From NCBI GenBank assembly GCA_964437415.1, contig CAYTGN010000014.1, forward strand, positions 22,922 to 86,921: a stretch of DNA of 64,000 bases, read 5' to 3'. The stretch comes from CADEDV01 sp964437415. GTDB lineage: Bacteria; Bacteroidota; Bacteroidia; Chitinophagales; Chitinophagaceae. The position numbers and the translations under genes were made by a program. This document shows, piece by piece, positions 41,076 through 50,451 of the stretch. A model generated the notes under the pieces. It was not told the origin of the DNA. It saw nothing but the letters and a program-made list of their open reading frames with translations, and ran no database searches. How positions within the stretch are numbered: position 1 is the first letter of the stretch; each line of letters begins with the position of its first letter.

Positions 41076-41346
41076 ATTACAATTTTATTTTCTGCATCAA
41101 ACTGCGCAAAGGTAAGGTTTCCAGCGGTTTGCAGCGAATCAAGTTTGTTGGTTTTAGGGATTTGGGAATGAATGGGTTAGGGATTGCTACAGCAAAAATG
41201 ATATTTTTAAATAGCTTTTTTTATCAGTTCCGCTCATCATAAAACAGCATATCCTTACTTCATTTTAATATTGAGGCCGAATACTTCGGCTAACTTTGCC
41301 GTCCAACCTTTGCTAGCCTTTTTCGTTATAGCGTTAAACCCTGCTG
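41076..41346. other. Spacer before the second TonB-type receptor
   Basis: No gene is seen. The region is AT-rich and holds the receptor promoter with a palindromic spacer at 41271-41298. A second TTTGC-rich stretch follows (CCTTTGCTAGCC), without clear function. Confidence 0.5.
41271..41298 (+). promoter_or_regulatory. Promoter with palindromic spacer (GCCGAAtacTTCGGC)
   Basis: TTG at 41271-41273 and TAACTTTG at 41291-41298 are 17 bases apart. A perfect 15-base inverted repeat GCCGAA-TAC-TTCGGC (41276-41290) lies exactly between them. This placement fits an operator blocking sigma binding. It would drive the receptor gene 49 bases downstream. Confidence 0.6.
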
Positions 41347-43923
41347 ATGAAATACTTCTTTATAGTTGTGATATCGTTATTCTCTTCTTTTTATTCAGTA
41401 AAAGCCCAGGTTGACAGGGAGCCACCACCCACCGGCAACGATATGGCCGCCATTAGGCTCAAAGAAAGTAAATTGTATGGAAAAATCTTGGATAGTCGCA
41501 CCGGAAAAGGTATCGAGGCGGTTTCCGTTCAGCTCTACATCATTGCGAAACAAGGTGGCCCGGCACAGGATTCCCTGATCAGGGGAATGTTTACAAGGGG
41601 AAACGGAGATTTCATTTTTGAAAAAATTCCCGGCGGGGTTAACCTGCGCCTGATGATCTCTGCCATCGGTTTTGAACCTGTTGAAAAAACAATTGAATGG
41701 ACCGAACCTGCTGACAAAGATGCAGGAACAGAAAAAGAAAAAGATTTGGGTAATATCAGCCTGGAGCCGGCCATCAAGCAGCTTGGTGCAGTAGTGGTCA
41801 CTGCTCAAAGACCCGGCCTGGTGATGGGCATAGACCGTAAAATATTCAACGTAGAAAAAAGTTTAGTGGCCAGCGGTGGCACGGGACTGGATGTGATGAA
41901 GAACATACCCTCTGTGTCTGTTGATGTGGAAGGCAATGTTTTGCTCCGAAACAGCTCGCCCCAGATTTTTGTGGACGGCCGGCCCACCATTCTCACTTTG
42001 GACCAGATACCAGCAGACAACATTGAAAGGGTGGAACTGATCACTAATCCTTCAGCAAAATTTGATGCAGCCAGTGATGGCGGTATCATCAATGTTATCC
42101 TGAAAAAAAATAAACGTATCGGGTTAAACGGCATCGCATCAGCCGGCGGTGGATTTCCCGATATCATCAACAGCAGTCTGAACCTGAATATGCGGGAAGG
42201 CAAATTTAATTTCTTTGCCATCGGGGCTCTCAACCAAAATGGTGGCAGGGCCCGCAGCCGGACCTTGCGTGAAAACAAACAGGGTGGCGTGGTGCAGAAT
42301 TATTTTAATCAATATAGCACCGGTGAACGATTGAGACGTTTTGGCTCTGTTCGTTTTGGGGTGGATTATTTTTTGGATAACCGTAATACCATTTCCATCA
42401 CCCAGAATTTTGTAAGGGGCAGAAACACCAATGAAGAAGACCAGGAGCAGGAGTATCTTGACATGAACCGGCAGGTAACTTATTTCGGTGAACGCTTCTC
42501 CGACAGCCGTTCCCGTTTCAACCGAAATAACACCCAGTTGAATTTTCTGCATAAATTTCCCGAAGATGCCGGCCAGCTAACAGCCGATATCAATTACAGT
42601 TCGGGGAACGGTAATGAGAGCAGTGGTATCATGAACCTATACTTTCGTCCTGATGGTTCGGAGTATAATCCGCCTGCAGAGGTCAGAAATAGCGGGAACA
42701 ACAGGAACAATCAATGGACTTTCCAGGCAGATTATGAAAGCCCCCGCGGGGAGAATGCAAAATTTGAGGCGGGTGTCAGGTCTTTCATCAATAACTATCG
42801 CAGCCGTTTTGATGCGTTTGCAGTATTTAATAATGGCACTGAGCAAAAGCTTCCTATAAGCAATAATTACAAATACAGCGAACTAATCAATGCTGCTTAT
42901 GTTACCTACTCAGATAAGATAGGCGAATGGGGCTACCAGGCAGGATTGCGGGCAGAGCATTCCCGTTTTGATGGCGAACTGGTAGACAGTGCCCGCAAGT
43001 TTGGCTATGAATATCCCAATAAGCTTCGTCGTATCTGGGATGCCCTCTTTCCGAGTTTCTTTCTTACCCGGCAACTGAATGATGATGTGGAGATACAACT
43101 AAATTATTCACGCCGTATCCGCCGTCCCAATTTCTGGCAACTGAATCCTTTTGTAGACATCACCGACCCGGTGAACCTGCGGCAGGGAAATCCTGAGTTG
43201 CGGCCGGAGTTTGTGAATTCATTTGAATTCAATTACAGTCATAGCTATGGTAAGGGAAATAATTTTCTCGGCGTCATCTACTTCCGCAATAACCCTGGCG
43301 ATGTTACAAGATACAGTGATACCATCAGTGCTGCGCAATACCAGCAACTGAACAATGCTGCTGTTGATCCCAACGCTATTCTGAATACCTTCATCAACGG
43401 CCGGGTGAGCAATTGGGTGGGGCTGGAACTGACCCTGCAGCAAAAACTGGGTGAACATTTTGATGTTACTCCCACTTTTGACATGCAATACCGCAAGGTG
43501 AATGCCGGTGTGAACAACCTTAACCTGAACAATGAAGGTTTTAACTGGGAAACCAAACTGATCGTTAACTACAAGACGCTTACCCAGGAATCTTCATTCT
43601 TCCGCAACTTCAGTATACAGACCATTGGTGAATATGAATCGCCGCAGGTGCAGGCGCAGGGAAGAAGCCAGCCTGAATACAGTGTTGACCTTGCATTCCG
43701 AAAAGATTTTGGCGACAAGAAAAAAGCTAACCTGACCTTTAGTGTCAGCGATGTTTTCAATACGCTGCGGTTTGGTAATGTGTTAGACACCGAGAGTTTT
43801 TTCCAGGATTCTTTCTGGAGACGCAATGTGCGGAGTTTCCGTTTGGTGTTCACCTTCAAATTTGGCGATGCTGATTTTTCTTTCCGCAGGAACCGGGATA
43901 ATGGTGGGGGTGATGATGATTGA
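41347..43923 (+). CDS. TonB-type receptor, outer-membrane beta-barrel family
   Basis: An 858-residue exported protein. After the signal peptide (about 1-21) comes a regulatory-like beta-sandwich (LYGKILDSRTGKGIEAVSVQL ... about 38-140, read in parts) and a plug-like domain (LVASGGTGLDVMKNIPSVSV ... ERVELITNPSAKFDAASDGGIINVI, read in parts, about 165-255). The barrel ends RSFRLVFTFKFGDADFSFRRN with a Gly/Asp tail. It belongs to the OMP_b-brl_3 type common in Bacteroidota, with no SusD partner. Its promoter has a palindrome in the spacer. Substrate unknown. Confidence 0.9.
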   Translation: MKYFFIVVISLFSSFYSVKAQVDREPPPTGNDMAAIRLKESKLYGKILDSRTGKGIEAVSVQLYIIAKQGGPAQDSLIRGMFTRGNGDFIFEKIPGGVNLRLMISAIGFEPVEKTIEWTEPADKDAGTEKEKDLGNISLEPAIKQLGAVVVTAQRPGLVMGIDRKIFNVEKSLVASGGTGLDVMKNIPSVSVDVEGNVLLRNSSPQIFVDGRPTILTLDQIPADNIERVELITNPSAKFDAASDGGIINVILKKNKRIGLNGIASAGGGFPDIINSSLNLNMREGKFNFFAIGALNQNGGRARSRTLRENKQGGVVQNYFNQYSTGERLRRFGSVRFGVDYFLDNRNTISITQNFVRGRNTNEEDQEQEYLDMNRQVTYFGERFSDSRSRFNRNNTQLNFLHKFPEDAGQLTADINYSSGNGNESSGIMNLYFRPDGSEYNPPAEVRNSGNNRNNQWTFQADYESPRGENAKFEAGVRSFINNYRSRFDAFAVFNNGTEQKLPISNNYKYSELINAAYVTYSDKIGEWGYQAGLRAEHSRFDGELVDSARKFGYEYPNKLRRIWDALFPSFFLTRQLNDDVEIQLNYSRRIRRPNFWQLNPFVDITDPVNLRQGNPELRPEFVNSFEFNYSHSYGKGNNFLGVIYFRNNPGDVTRYSDTISAAQYQQLNNAAVDPNAILNTFINGRVSNWVGLELTLQQKLGEHFDVTPTFDMQYRKVNAGVNNLNLNNEGFNWETKLIVNYKTLTQESSFFRNFSIQTIGEYESPQVQAQGRSQPEYSVDLAFRKDFGDKKKANLTFSVSDVFNTLRFGNVLDTESFFQDSFWRRNVRSFRLVFTFKFGDADFSFRRNRDNGGGDDD

Positions 43924-43963
43924 TGAAGGAAATCTTTAGTGATGTTGCATTGACCCGATTCCA

Positions 43964-43995
43964 ATAAAAAAAACACCCGCCATTCAGCAGGTGTT
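43964..43995 (-). terminator. Terminator of the FadL-type gene
   Basis: AACACC (43972-43977) and GGTGTT (43990-43995) form the base of a stem; on the minus strand the stem is followed by TTTTTTTATT. It lies between the convergent receptor and FadL-type genes. Confidence 0.7.
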
Positions 43996-44023
43996 CTATC
44001 AGTCAGCCAGTTTGTGGTCACGA

Positions 44024-45559
44024 CTATATCTTAAATCCAAGTGTAAGCAAAGCATTGCCGCCTGTGTTTCTCACATTGGCACCCTGGAACGGACTATTCT
44101 GCAGGCGGTAGGCAAAGTGAACATCCCTTCCCATTGTGTGCACATAGGCCACATCAATGAACATGCCCTTGTTGCGATAGCCAAGACCGCCGGTCAACTG
44201 GAAGCGGTTCCCTTTTTCTCCTGCAATATTTTTATAAGGATTGCCATAATAAGCGCCGCCAAGCCGCACCATCACGGTAGTGAATTTCAACTCACCACCT
44301 AATTTGAAATTAAAAGCAGGTTTATAGGCATTGTCAATAGCCTTGTTAAGGGATTTGAGGTAATTGCGGGTGCCTTCGCTGTCATCACCTTCAGGGTCGG
44401 TGGTGAAAGAAGAAGCCCTGTAATTCACAAACTCAATATCTGCCGTGATGAAACCTTTTTGCCGCCGCACATCTTCCACTTCCCGCAGCACATAAGACCC
44501 GCTGACCATGAGGCGGTAAGGGGTAAAATGCCAGTAGCGGAATTCTCCGTCACCCACAAGGCTCGTTGAGTTTTGGTTCAGCCGGCCCTGGTAGCCTTCA
44601 GTATCTGTGATTACTTCGGCGCTGTACTGGTCAGTAAGCCGGTAGAATGACGGTGTATGAAAGGCAAACCCAAGCCGAACCTGTTCTGTGGGTTTGAAGA
44701 TGACACCCAATTTCAGGTTCAAACCTGTTCCCCGTGTGGTCAGGTTTTCATTGATGGTGGCAAAATCAAAATTGTTGGTGGCATTGGCTGTAGCATCGGC
44801 TTCTGTGAAGCTGGCTTCTCTTTCGTAGCGGAGAAAAGGAATGCCGAGTGTGGCGCCGAGATAAAGTTTATCATTGATATTGCCTGCCCCTGCCACCGCA
44901 AGTTCGGTGATGCCGCCAGTGCTGCTGATAAGATTTTCCTGTATCAGTCCGCTGCCAATGGTGGCACGGGTCTTGAACTGGAAATTACCTTCTGTTCCGC
45001 CTGCAATGGTGTCTATCCAGAACGTATTGAAAGCAAGACTTGTCCCGAAAGGATAATTCAGCGACACACTGTTGCCGCTGCCATCATTTTTGTTGCTTAT
45101 TTCCTCCAAGAATTTTTGAGAATAAGAGCTTTGATTGTTCAATCCACGATAGGTGAGATTGCTGCCAAAGTTGGCGGTTCTGTTTATCACAATGGCAAAT
45201 GCAGAACTTGACCCTTGACGGCCATTGTCAGTGCCGCCCAGTACAAAACCGGTGGTGCCGAAAGAAAGATTTTTCTTATTGTCTTTTTCTGTGCGGTCAA
45301 AATAGGTGGCTTTGTTGTTCAGAAAATTGAAACCGGGGGTGAACACAAAATCACCGGTTCTGTAAAAACCCAGGCCTGCAGGATTGACAAAGGTGGCCGA
45401 AATTTCACCACCCAGCGATCCCATGGCGCCGCCAATGGCCTGCTGGCGGGCGGTGCCGGATGAAGTGTACCAGCCATAACGAAGTGCATCGGCCGGTTCC
45501 TGTGCGGTGAGCTGGCCGGCACATGCAAACAAAACGCTGATGAAAAATATTTTTTTCAT
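44024..45559 (-). CDS. OmpP1/FadL/TodX-family outer-membrane protein
   Basis: A 511-residue barrel protein with a signal peptide (residues 1-19, ending LTAQ). FadL-type features: GTARQQAIGGAMGSLGGEISATFVNPAGLGFYR (read in parts), the N-terminal hatch with the NPAG turn, and a C-terminus RNTGGNALLTLGFKI. Family members let hydrophobic compounds such as fatty acids or aromatics cross the outer membrane. The substrate here is unknown; no catabolic genes are adjacent. Confidence 0.88.
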   Translation of the reverse strand: MKKIFFISVLFACAGQLTAQEPADALRYGWYTSSGTARQQAIGGAMGSLGGEISATFVNPAGLGFYRTGDFVFTPGFNFLNNKATYFDRTEKDNKKNLSFGTTGFVLGGTDNGRQGSSSAFAIVINRTANFGSNLTYRGLNNQSSYSQKFLEEISNKNDGSGNSVSLNYPFGTSLAFNTFWIDTIAGGTEGNFQFKTRATIGSGLIQENLISSTGGITELAVAGAGNINDKLYLGATLGIPFLRYEREASFTEADATANATNNFDFATINENLTTRGTGLNLKLGVIFKPTEQVRLGFAFHTPSFYRLTDQYSAEVITDTEGYQGRLNQNSTSLVGDGEFRYWHFTPYRLMVSGSYVLREVEDVRRQKGFITADIEFVNYRASSFTTDPEGDDSEGTRNYLKSLNKAIDNAYKPAFNFKLGGELKFTTVMVRLGGAYYGNPYKNIAGEKGNRFQLTGGLGYRNKGMFIDVAYVHTMGRDVHFAYRLQNSPFQGANVRNTGGNALLTLGFKI

Positions 45560-45614
45560 AGTAATGAGTTGTCAATATAGAATGAGATGAGGTTGATCCG
45601 TATCACAGAATAAA

Positions 45615-45646
45615 AACCCCTCTGCCTGAGCAGAAGGGTTTTTTAT
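45615..45646 (-). terminator. Bidirectional-looking terminator of the 45653 lipoprotein gene
   Basis: AACCCCTCTGC and GCAGAAGGGTT (45615-45640) form an 11-bp stem with one G-T pair and a 4-base loop, with A and T runs on the two sides. On the minus strand it follows the lipoprotein gene stop by 12 bases. Confidence 0.85.
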
Positions 45647-45652
45647 AATTTA

Positions 45653-46339
45653 TCAGAATCTTCTGACAGGGGCACTGCTGCCTTTGCCGCCTGATGATCC
45701 TGAACTGCTGCCAGAGGAACTGCCGGTGTTTACCCTGTTTCCGGAAGAATTATTATTGTTGTTTCCGCCGCTAAACAAATCACGGAGGAACCTGCCGGAT
45801 CCATTGTTCCTGTTCGGGCTGTTATACGAGTTGTTGCCAAAATTGCCGCCTCCGATGTTGAAGCCGGAAGCCTTGGGATTTTTATAATTATTATTCGTCA
45901 ATGCATTGTTGTTATATGCATTCAGGTTGAAAGTGCGGGGTTTGGAATAAACCGGGCTGGAGGGTGATACAATGATGACCCCGTGATAGTAAGGGTTATA
46001 AAAATTATTCCAGTAGGAGTAAGGACTCCAGGGGTTGTTGTAAAAACCAAATTGCGGAAAATAAGTATAGCTGAAGCGGTTGCCATGGTAATACCAGTCG
46101 TCTAATTCGCTCCAGCGATAGCGGTCACGAACCCTCATCCGCAGAAAACGGTCATCATAATACTCATCGCTGCCTTCATAGCGACGGTTATCTCTTCTTT
46201 CCGTTCTCACATATTTGTCCTCAGGTGTGGCGGGTGAAAAATAAACATCGTCGGGAGTTTGCCCGGTTTTGTAAGCCGTGGTGCAACTGCCGAAAGCAAT
46301 GATGCTGATAACTGCCAGGAGTAAAACTGATGGTTTCAT
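45653..46339 (-). CDS. Low-complexity lipoprotein (Tyr/Asn/Ser/Gly-rich)
   Basis: A 228-residue predicted lipoprotein; the start at 46339 gives MKPSVLLLAVISIIAFGSC with lipobox FGSC. The middle is rich in Tyr, Arg and Asp (RDNRRYEGSDEYYDDRFLRM, then WYYHGNRFSYTYFPQ), the last 90 residues are Asn-, Ser- and Gly-rich (NNNNNSSGNRVNTGSSSG). No domain is recognised. Proteins of this look are common in the Bacteroidota envelope and have no known activity. An open frame extends 20 codons further upstream but lacks a signal. Confidence 0.75.
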   Translation of the reverse strand: MKPSVLLLAVISIIAFGSCTTAYKTGQTPDDVYFSPATPEDKYVRTERRDNRRYEGSDEYYDDRFLRMRVRDRYRWSELDDWYYHGNRFSYTYFPQFGFYNNPWSPYSYWNNFYNPYYHGVIIVSPSSPVYSKPRTFNLNAYNNNALTNNNYKNPKASGFNIGGGNFGNNSYNSPNRNNGSGRFLRDLFSGGNNNNNSSGNRVNTGSSSGSSSGSSGGKGSSAPVRRF

Positions 46340-46503
46340 GGCAAATGGTTTAAGCGGTTTAGAATTGAAGTTACTACTTTTGTGCGACTTTAAATTCACA
46401 CAACCGTTTGAGCAACAAAGATTCGGCCATTGGGCGAGATTATTGCACTAACGGGTGTTAATTTAAAACTAAAGATCGGCCAGGTATTAAACTTAATAAG
46501 CAA

Positions 46504-47979
46504 ATGAGCAAAGAGATCACATCCAGAGCTACAGATTATTCTCAATGGTACAATGATTTAGTGCTGAAAGGCGGGCTGGCTGATTATTCCGCCGTAAGGG
46601 GATGCATGGTTATAAAGCCCTATGGTTTTGCCCTTTGGGAAAACATGCAGGCAGCATTGGACAAGATGTTCAAGGATACCGGGCATGTGAATGCTTATTT
46701 CCCGTTGTTCATCCCGAAAAGCTTTTTGAGCAAAGAAGCAGCTCATGTGGAAGGCTTTGCCAAGGAATGTGCCGTAGTCACTCACTATCGCTTAAAGAAT
46801 GATCCCAATGGTGGCGGTGTGGTGGTTGATCCCGAAGCAAAACTGGAGGAAGAACTTATTGTCCGTCCGACTTCGGAAACCATCATCTGGAACACTTATA
46901 AAGACTGGATCCAGTCTTACCGTGATCTTCCGCTGCTAATCAATCAATGGGCCAATGTGGTGCGCTGGGAAATGCGGACAAGATTGTTTTTGCGTACAGC
47001 AGAATTTTTATGGCAGGAAGGACACACGGCTCATGCCACAAAAGAAGAAGCAGTGGAAGAAGCAGAAAAAATGCTCGAAGTATATGCCACATTTGCCGAA
47101 GAGTTTATGGCGGTGCCTGTGATAAGAGGAATCAAAACCGCCAGCGAAAGATTTGCCGGGGCCGAAGAAACCTATTGCATTGAAGCGCTGATGCAAGATG
47201 GGAAAGCCTTGCAGGCGGGCACTTCGCATTTCCTGGGGCAAAATTTTGCCAAAGCCTTTGATGTAAAATTCAGTGATAAGGAAAATAAGCTGGAATATGT
47301 ATGGGCCACCAGTTGGGGGGTTAGCACTCGGCTCGTAGGCGCTTTGGTGATGGCACATAGTGATGACCAGGGTTTGATATTGCCTCCGAAGATTGCACCA
47401 ATGCAGGTGGTGATTGTTCCGATCTATAAAGGAGATGAACAAAAAGCTGCCATTACTGCAAAAGTGAATGAGATCAGCAAAGAATTAAAAGCATTGGGCA
47501 TCCGGGTGAAATTTGATGATAACGATAATGCAAGACCGGGCTGGAAATTTGCCGAGTATGAACTGAAGGGTGTGCCGGTGAGACTGGCACTGGGAGCAAG
47601 AGACCTGGAGAAGAACGAAGTGGAAGTGGCCCGCCGCGACACAAAAGAGAAAAGAGTGGTGTCGCTGGATGGCATTGCTGTTTATGTGGAAGGTCTGCTC
47701 AACGATATACAGCAAAGCATGTTCAATAAAGCAATGGCATACAGGGATGAGCATATCACAAAGGCCGATAACTGGGAAGAATTTGAAAAATTATTGGATG
47801 AAAAAGGCGGGTTCATTTCCGCACACTGGGACGGAACAGCCGAAACGGAAGAGGCTATTAAAGACAAGACTAAGGCCACCATTCGTTGTATCCCGCTGAA
47901 CAATCCGCAGGAAGACGGGAACTGCATACTGACCGGAAAGCCGTCTAAACAACGTGTATTATTTGCAAGGGCATATTGA
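46504..47979 (+). CDS. proS: Prolyl-tRNA synthetase (archaeal/eukaryotic type)
   Basis: A 491-residue class II aminoacyl-tRNA synthetase that charges tRNA-Pro. Class II motifs: GCMVIKPYGFALWENMQ, VRPTSETIIWNTYKDWIQSYRDLP (motif 2 region, read in parts), and GVSTRLVGALVMAHSDDQGLILPP (motif 3, read in parts). It lacks the editing insertion of the E. coli type and ends in FARAY, the C-terminal Tyr seen in the archaeal/eukaryotic type. The anticodon-binding domain is about 295-400. Single gene. Confidence 0.96.
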   Translation: MSKEITSRATDYSQWYNDLVLKGGLADYSAVRGCMVIKPYGFALWENMQAALDKMFKDTGHVNAYFPLFIPKSFLSKEAAHVEGFAKECAVVTHYRLKNDPNGGGVVVDPEAKLEEELIVRPTSETIIWNTYKDWIQSYRDLPLLINQWANVVRWEMRTRLFLRTAEFLWQEGHTAHATKEEAVEEAEKMLEVYATFAEEFMAVPVIRGIKTASERFAGAEETYCIEALMQDGKALQAGTSHFLGQNFAKAFDVKFSDKENKLEYVWATSWGVSTRLVGALVMAHSDDQGLILPPKIAPMQVVIVPIYKGDEQKAAITAKVNEISKELKALGIRVKFDDNDNARPGWKFAEYELKGVPVRLALGARDLEKNEVEVARRDTKEKRVVSLDGIAVYVEGLLNDIQQSMFNKAMAYRDEHITKADNWEEFEKLLDEKGGFISAHWDGTAETEEAIKDKTKATIRCIPLNNPQEDGNCILTGKPSKQRVLFARAY

Positions 47980-48050
47980 GAAATTAAAATTTGCAAGGCA
48001 GGGTTTGGTGGGCTATATTTATAACAATAAACAACCAAAACCACTTCATT

Positions 48051-48515
48051 ATGGAACAGCAACAACAAACCAATCCCGGCTCTTCATTATTTCAATTAAA
48101 CCTTGATGCTGCTAATGGTTACACACTCCGCAGCGCTGCATCGTGGGGCAAAGTGCTCGGTGTCGTCAGTCTCATTCTCGGTATTTTATTCATTGCGATG
48201 GGTGTTCTTGTCCAAACTGCCATGAACCAGGGGGGAGGTCGTCTTTATGGAGATGATTTTGGAGGGAACACACAATTGGCGGGTAATATCGGCATGGTTA
48301 TATATATAATCATGGGATTAGTTATGGTCATAGGAGGAATGTTCTCTCTGAATTTCGGTAATAAAATTGGTGCAGCGCTAAAAGCAAATGATCAGAATGC
48401 GCTGAACTCAGGATTTGCAGCCTGCCGAAATTTCTTTGCATTCTGGGCTATTCTTTGCATCATCTTCCTGTTGTTGATGATAATTTCTGTTGCCAGTTTA
48501 GCAACTCAGTCGTAA
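48051..48515 (+). CDS. Small membrane protein, DUF5362-like
   Basis: A 154-residue protein with a Gln/Asn-rich N-terminus (MEQQQQTNPGSS) and three hydrophobic segments (about 42-62, 88-108 and 130-150). From memory it resembles the DUF5362 group of Bacteroidota membrane proteins; no activity is known. ATG at 48051 is chosen because the preceding 20 residues look like translated spacer. A terminator follows. Confidence 0.65.
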   Translation: MEQQQQTNPGSSLFQLNLDAANGYTLRSAASWGKVLGVVSLILGILFIAMGVLVQTAMNQGGGRLYGDDFGGNTQLAGNIGMVIYIIMGLVMVIGGMFSLNFGNKIGAALKANDQNALNSGFAACRNFFAFWAILCIIFLLLMIISVASLATQS

Positions 48516-48539
48516 TAGAATATTTACAACTTTGAATAC

Positions 48540-48566
48540 AGGCGCCAGTTAAAGGCGCCTTTTTAT
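48540..48566 (+). terminator. Terminator after the 48051 gene
   Basis: AGGCGCC (48540-48546) and GGCGCCT (48554-48560) form a 7-bp stem with a 7-base loop, followed by TTTTATTTT. Confidence 0.85.
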
Positions 48567-49378
48567 TTTACCGACAGGTAATTATAATCCTTCAGCAATA
48601 TTTCAAGAAAATCAAAAGGAGGCATACCGGAGCTGATCTTCAGGTGGGCTTTTATTTTGTCTGCAGCATTGGCCGCCATGCTGAAATCACCTTTTCTCCT
48701 CGCTGTTTCCAAAATGCTTTTAATAGCATTGATGTCTTTATCGCTTAGTTGCATGATCTGCGGGAAGGAGGGGACATAATTATCTGACACTTCCTGGAAC
48801 ACTGTTTCTTCAATGTCTGAATGGGTGTTGGTACGGATTAGAATAGTATGTGCCAGCATATCGCCGATGCGTTGTCCTTTCCTGGATGAAACCACCATCA
48901 CAACATCTGTTACCAGGAAACCCAAAATGAGCAGTAGTACAAAAATGCCTTCTGCATCCGGTGAATGGGTGAGTTGTATCAGCAATATGAGCACAATCAG
49001 CATCCACAGGTCAGACACACGAAGCAGCCAGCGGATAAGATACTGGCTGATGCCGGGCTTGCCTCCATGCTCATCCACAATGCGAAGCCCCATGATCTTT
49101 TTGCCAATGCTTTGCCCGTTGAGTGTGATCTCCTGCACCACATGATACAGCATCACCGGCACGATCAGCAACAGGCGGATGGCCGCAAGGTTATAATTTG
49201 TATCACTGTCAAACGGGTTGGCATTCCTGTGGAACGAATCAAAAATTTTTCCGGCGATGATGAGATAAACATACTGGATGATGAAATCAATGACCCATGC
49301 CAGCATGCGACGGTAGAATTCCGGGATCTCAAATTCCAATTCTATATTGAAATTGGTAGGTACTTTGATGGCCCCCAT
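48563..49378 (-). CDS. RDD-family membrane protein
   Basis: A 271-residue protein of the RDD family with three or four membrane segments. The family mark is YRRMLAWVIDFIIQYVYLIIAG near the N-terminus and GQSIGKKIMGLRIVDEHGGKPG (read in parts). The C-terminal 90 residues are cytoplasmic and charged (SDKDINAIKSILETARRKGD). The start at 49378 (MGAIKVPTNFNIELEFEIPEF) fits relatives best; ATGs at 49390 and 49435 are possible. It is divergent from the SpoIIM-DUF58 cluster, with which it is commonly associated in Bacteroidota. Confidence 0.85.
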   Translation of the reverse strand: MGAIKVPTNFNIELEFEIPEFYRRMLAWVIDFIIQYVYLIIAGKIFDSFHRNANPFDSDTNYNLAAIRLLLIVPVMLYHVVQEITLNGQSIGKKIMGLRIVDEHGGKPGISQYLIRWLLRVSDLWMLIVLILLIQLTHSPDAEGIFVLLLILGFLVTDVVMVVSSRKGQRIGDMLAHTILIRTNTHSDIEETVFQEVSDNYVPSFPQIMQLSDKDINAIKSILETARRKGDFSMAANAADKIKAHLKISSGMPPFDFLEILLKDYNYLSVK

Positions 49379-49482
49379 GGGCTGCGGCATTTGATGTGGC
49401 GGTAAATTAATGTTTTTATGGATTAAAATTGCCATGACAGCAGCGATAAAAATAGTATTTTACGAACCAAACAAAAACCCGT

Positions 49483-50451
49483 TTGAGAGAGGCGCTTTTT
49501 ATCAAGAAGAACAAAGACCGCTGGCTGAAGAACCAGCAGCAGCCTTCGGACGATCCGGATGAGATGGCAAAGGATTTTACACAATTAGTGGAAGACCTCG
49601 CCTATGCCAAAACGTTTTATCCTTCCGGCAAAGTGACCCGCTTTATCAATAACGAAGCATCTAAGATATACCTGAGCATTTATAAAAACCGGAAGGAAGA
49701 ATCGAACCGGCTGATCACTTTCTGGAAACACGACCTGCCGCTGACCATTTATAAACACCGGAAAGTGGTGCTTTTCTCTTTTATCTTCTTCCTGCTTTTT
49801 TTCTCCATTGGCTTTTTCACAGCGGTGCAGGATGAGGAAATGCCGAGGCGGATTTTAGGTGATGTTTATGTAGATAAAACACTTGATAATATTGAAAACG
49901 GAAATCCTTTTGGTATTTATGAATCAGGCAACCCGGTGCTGAGTTGGCTGCACCTGATGATCCATAATATCCGTGTGTCAATGCTGATGTTTGTGTCGGG
50001 AATATTTTGCGGTGTGCCCAGCCTGTATATTCTTTCTCAAAACTCCGTCATGCTGGGAGTTTTTGATCAATTTTTTGCATCAAGAGGCCTGGGGGTTGAT
50101 TTCTGGCTGGTGGTGTTTGTCCACGGCACTCTTGAGATCACTGCGCTTATCATAGCCGGCGCCGCCGGTTTGGTGCTTGGCAAAAGTTACCTGTTTCCCG
50201 GAACCATCAAGCGTTTTGATGCTTTTAAGCAAGGCGCAAAAGACGGTGTGAAGATCATGATCGGCCTGATGCCGGTATTTGGACTCGCTGCTTTTTTTGA
50301 AGGATTCATTACAAGACTATACAATGATATTTCTGTGCTGACAACTGTTGTGGTAGCATTGTCGGTGCTGTTTGTAGTTTGGTATTTCATCATCTATCCT
50401 TTGCGGCTGGGCCGGAAACTCAAAGGACAAACCAGCGGGGAGGAACTGTAG
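49483..50451 (+). CDS. SpoIIM (stage II sporulation M)-like membrane protein
   Basis: A 322-residue integral membrane protein of the SpoIIM/DUF95 family, found in many non-sporulating bacteria. TTG at 49483 gives MREALFIKKNKDRWLK, the normal family start. Membrane segments lie at about 103-122, 158-185, 200-240, 260-290 and 293-315, with the family block GVFDQFFASRGLGVDFWLVVFVHGTLEI (read in parts). The role is unknown; it lies first in a five-gene unit with MoxR and DUF58. Its TAG overlaps the GTG of the next gene by one base. Confidence 0.87.
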   Translation: MREALFIKKNKDRWLKNQQQPSDDPDEMAKDFTQLVEDLAYAKTFYPSGKVTRFINNEASKIYLSIYKNRKEESNRLITFWKHDLPLTIYKHRKVVLFSFIFFLLFFSIGFFTAVQDEEMPRRILGDVYVDKTLDNIENGNPFGIYESGNPVLSWLHLMIHNIRVSMLMFVSGIFCGVPSLYILSQNSVMLGVFDQFFASRGLGVDFWLVVFVHGTLEITALIIAGAAGLVLGKSYLFPGTIKRFDAFKQGAKDGVKIMIGLMPVFGLAAFFEGFITRLYNDISVLTTVVVALSVLFVVWYFIIYPLRLGRKLKGQTSGEEL

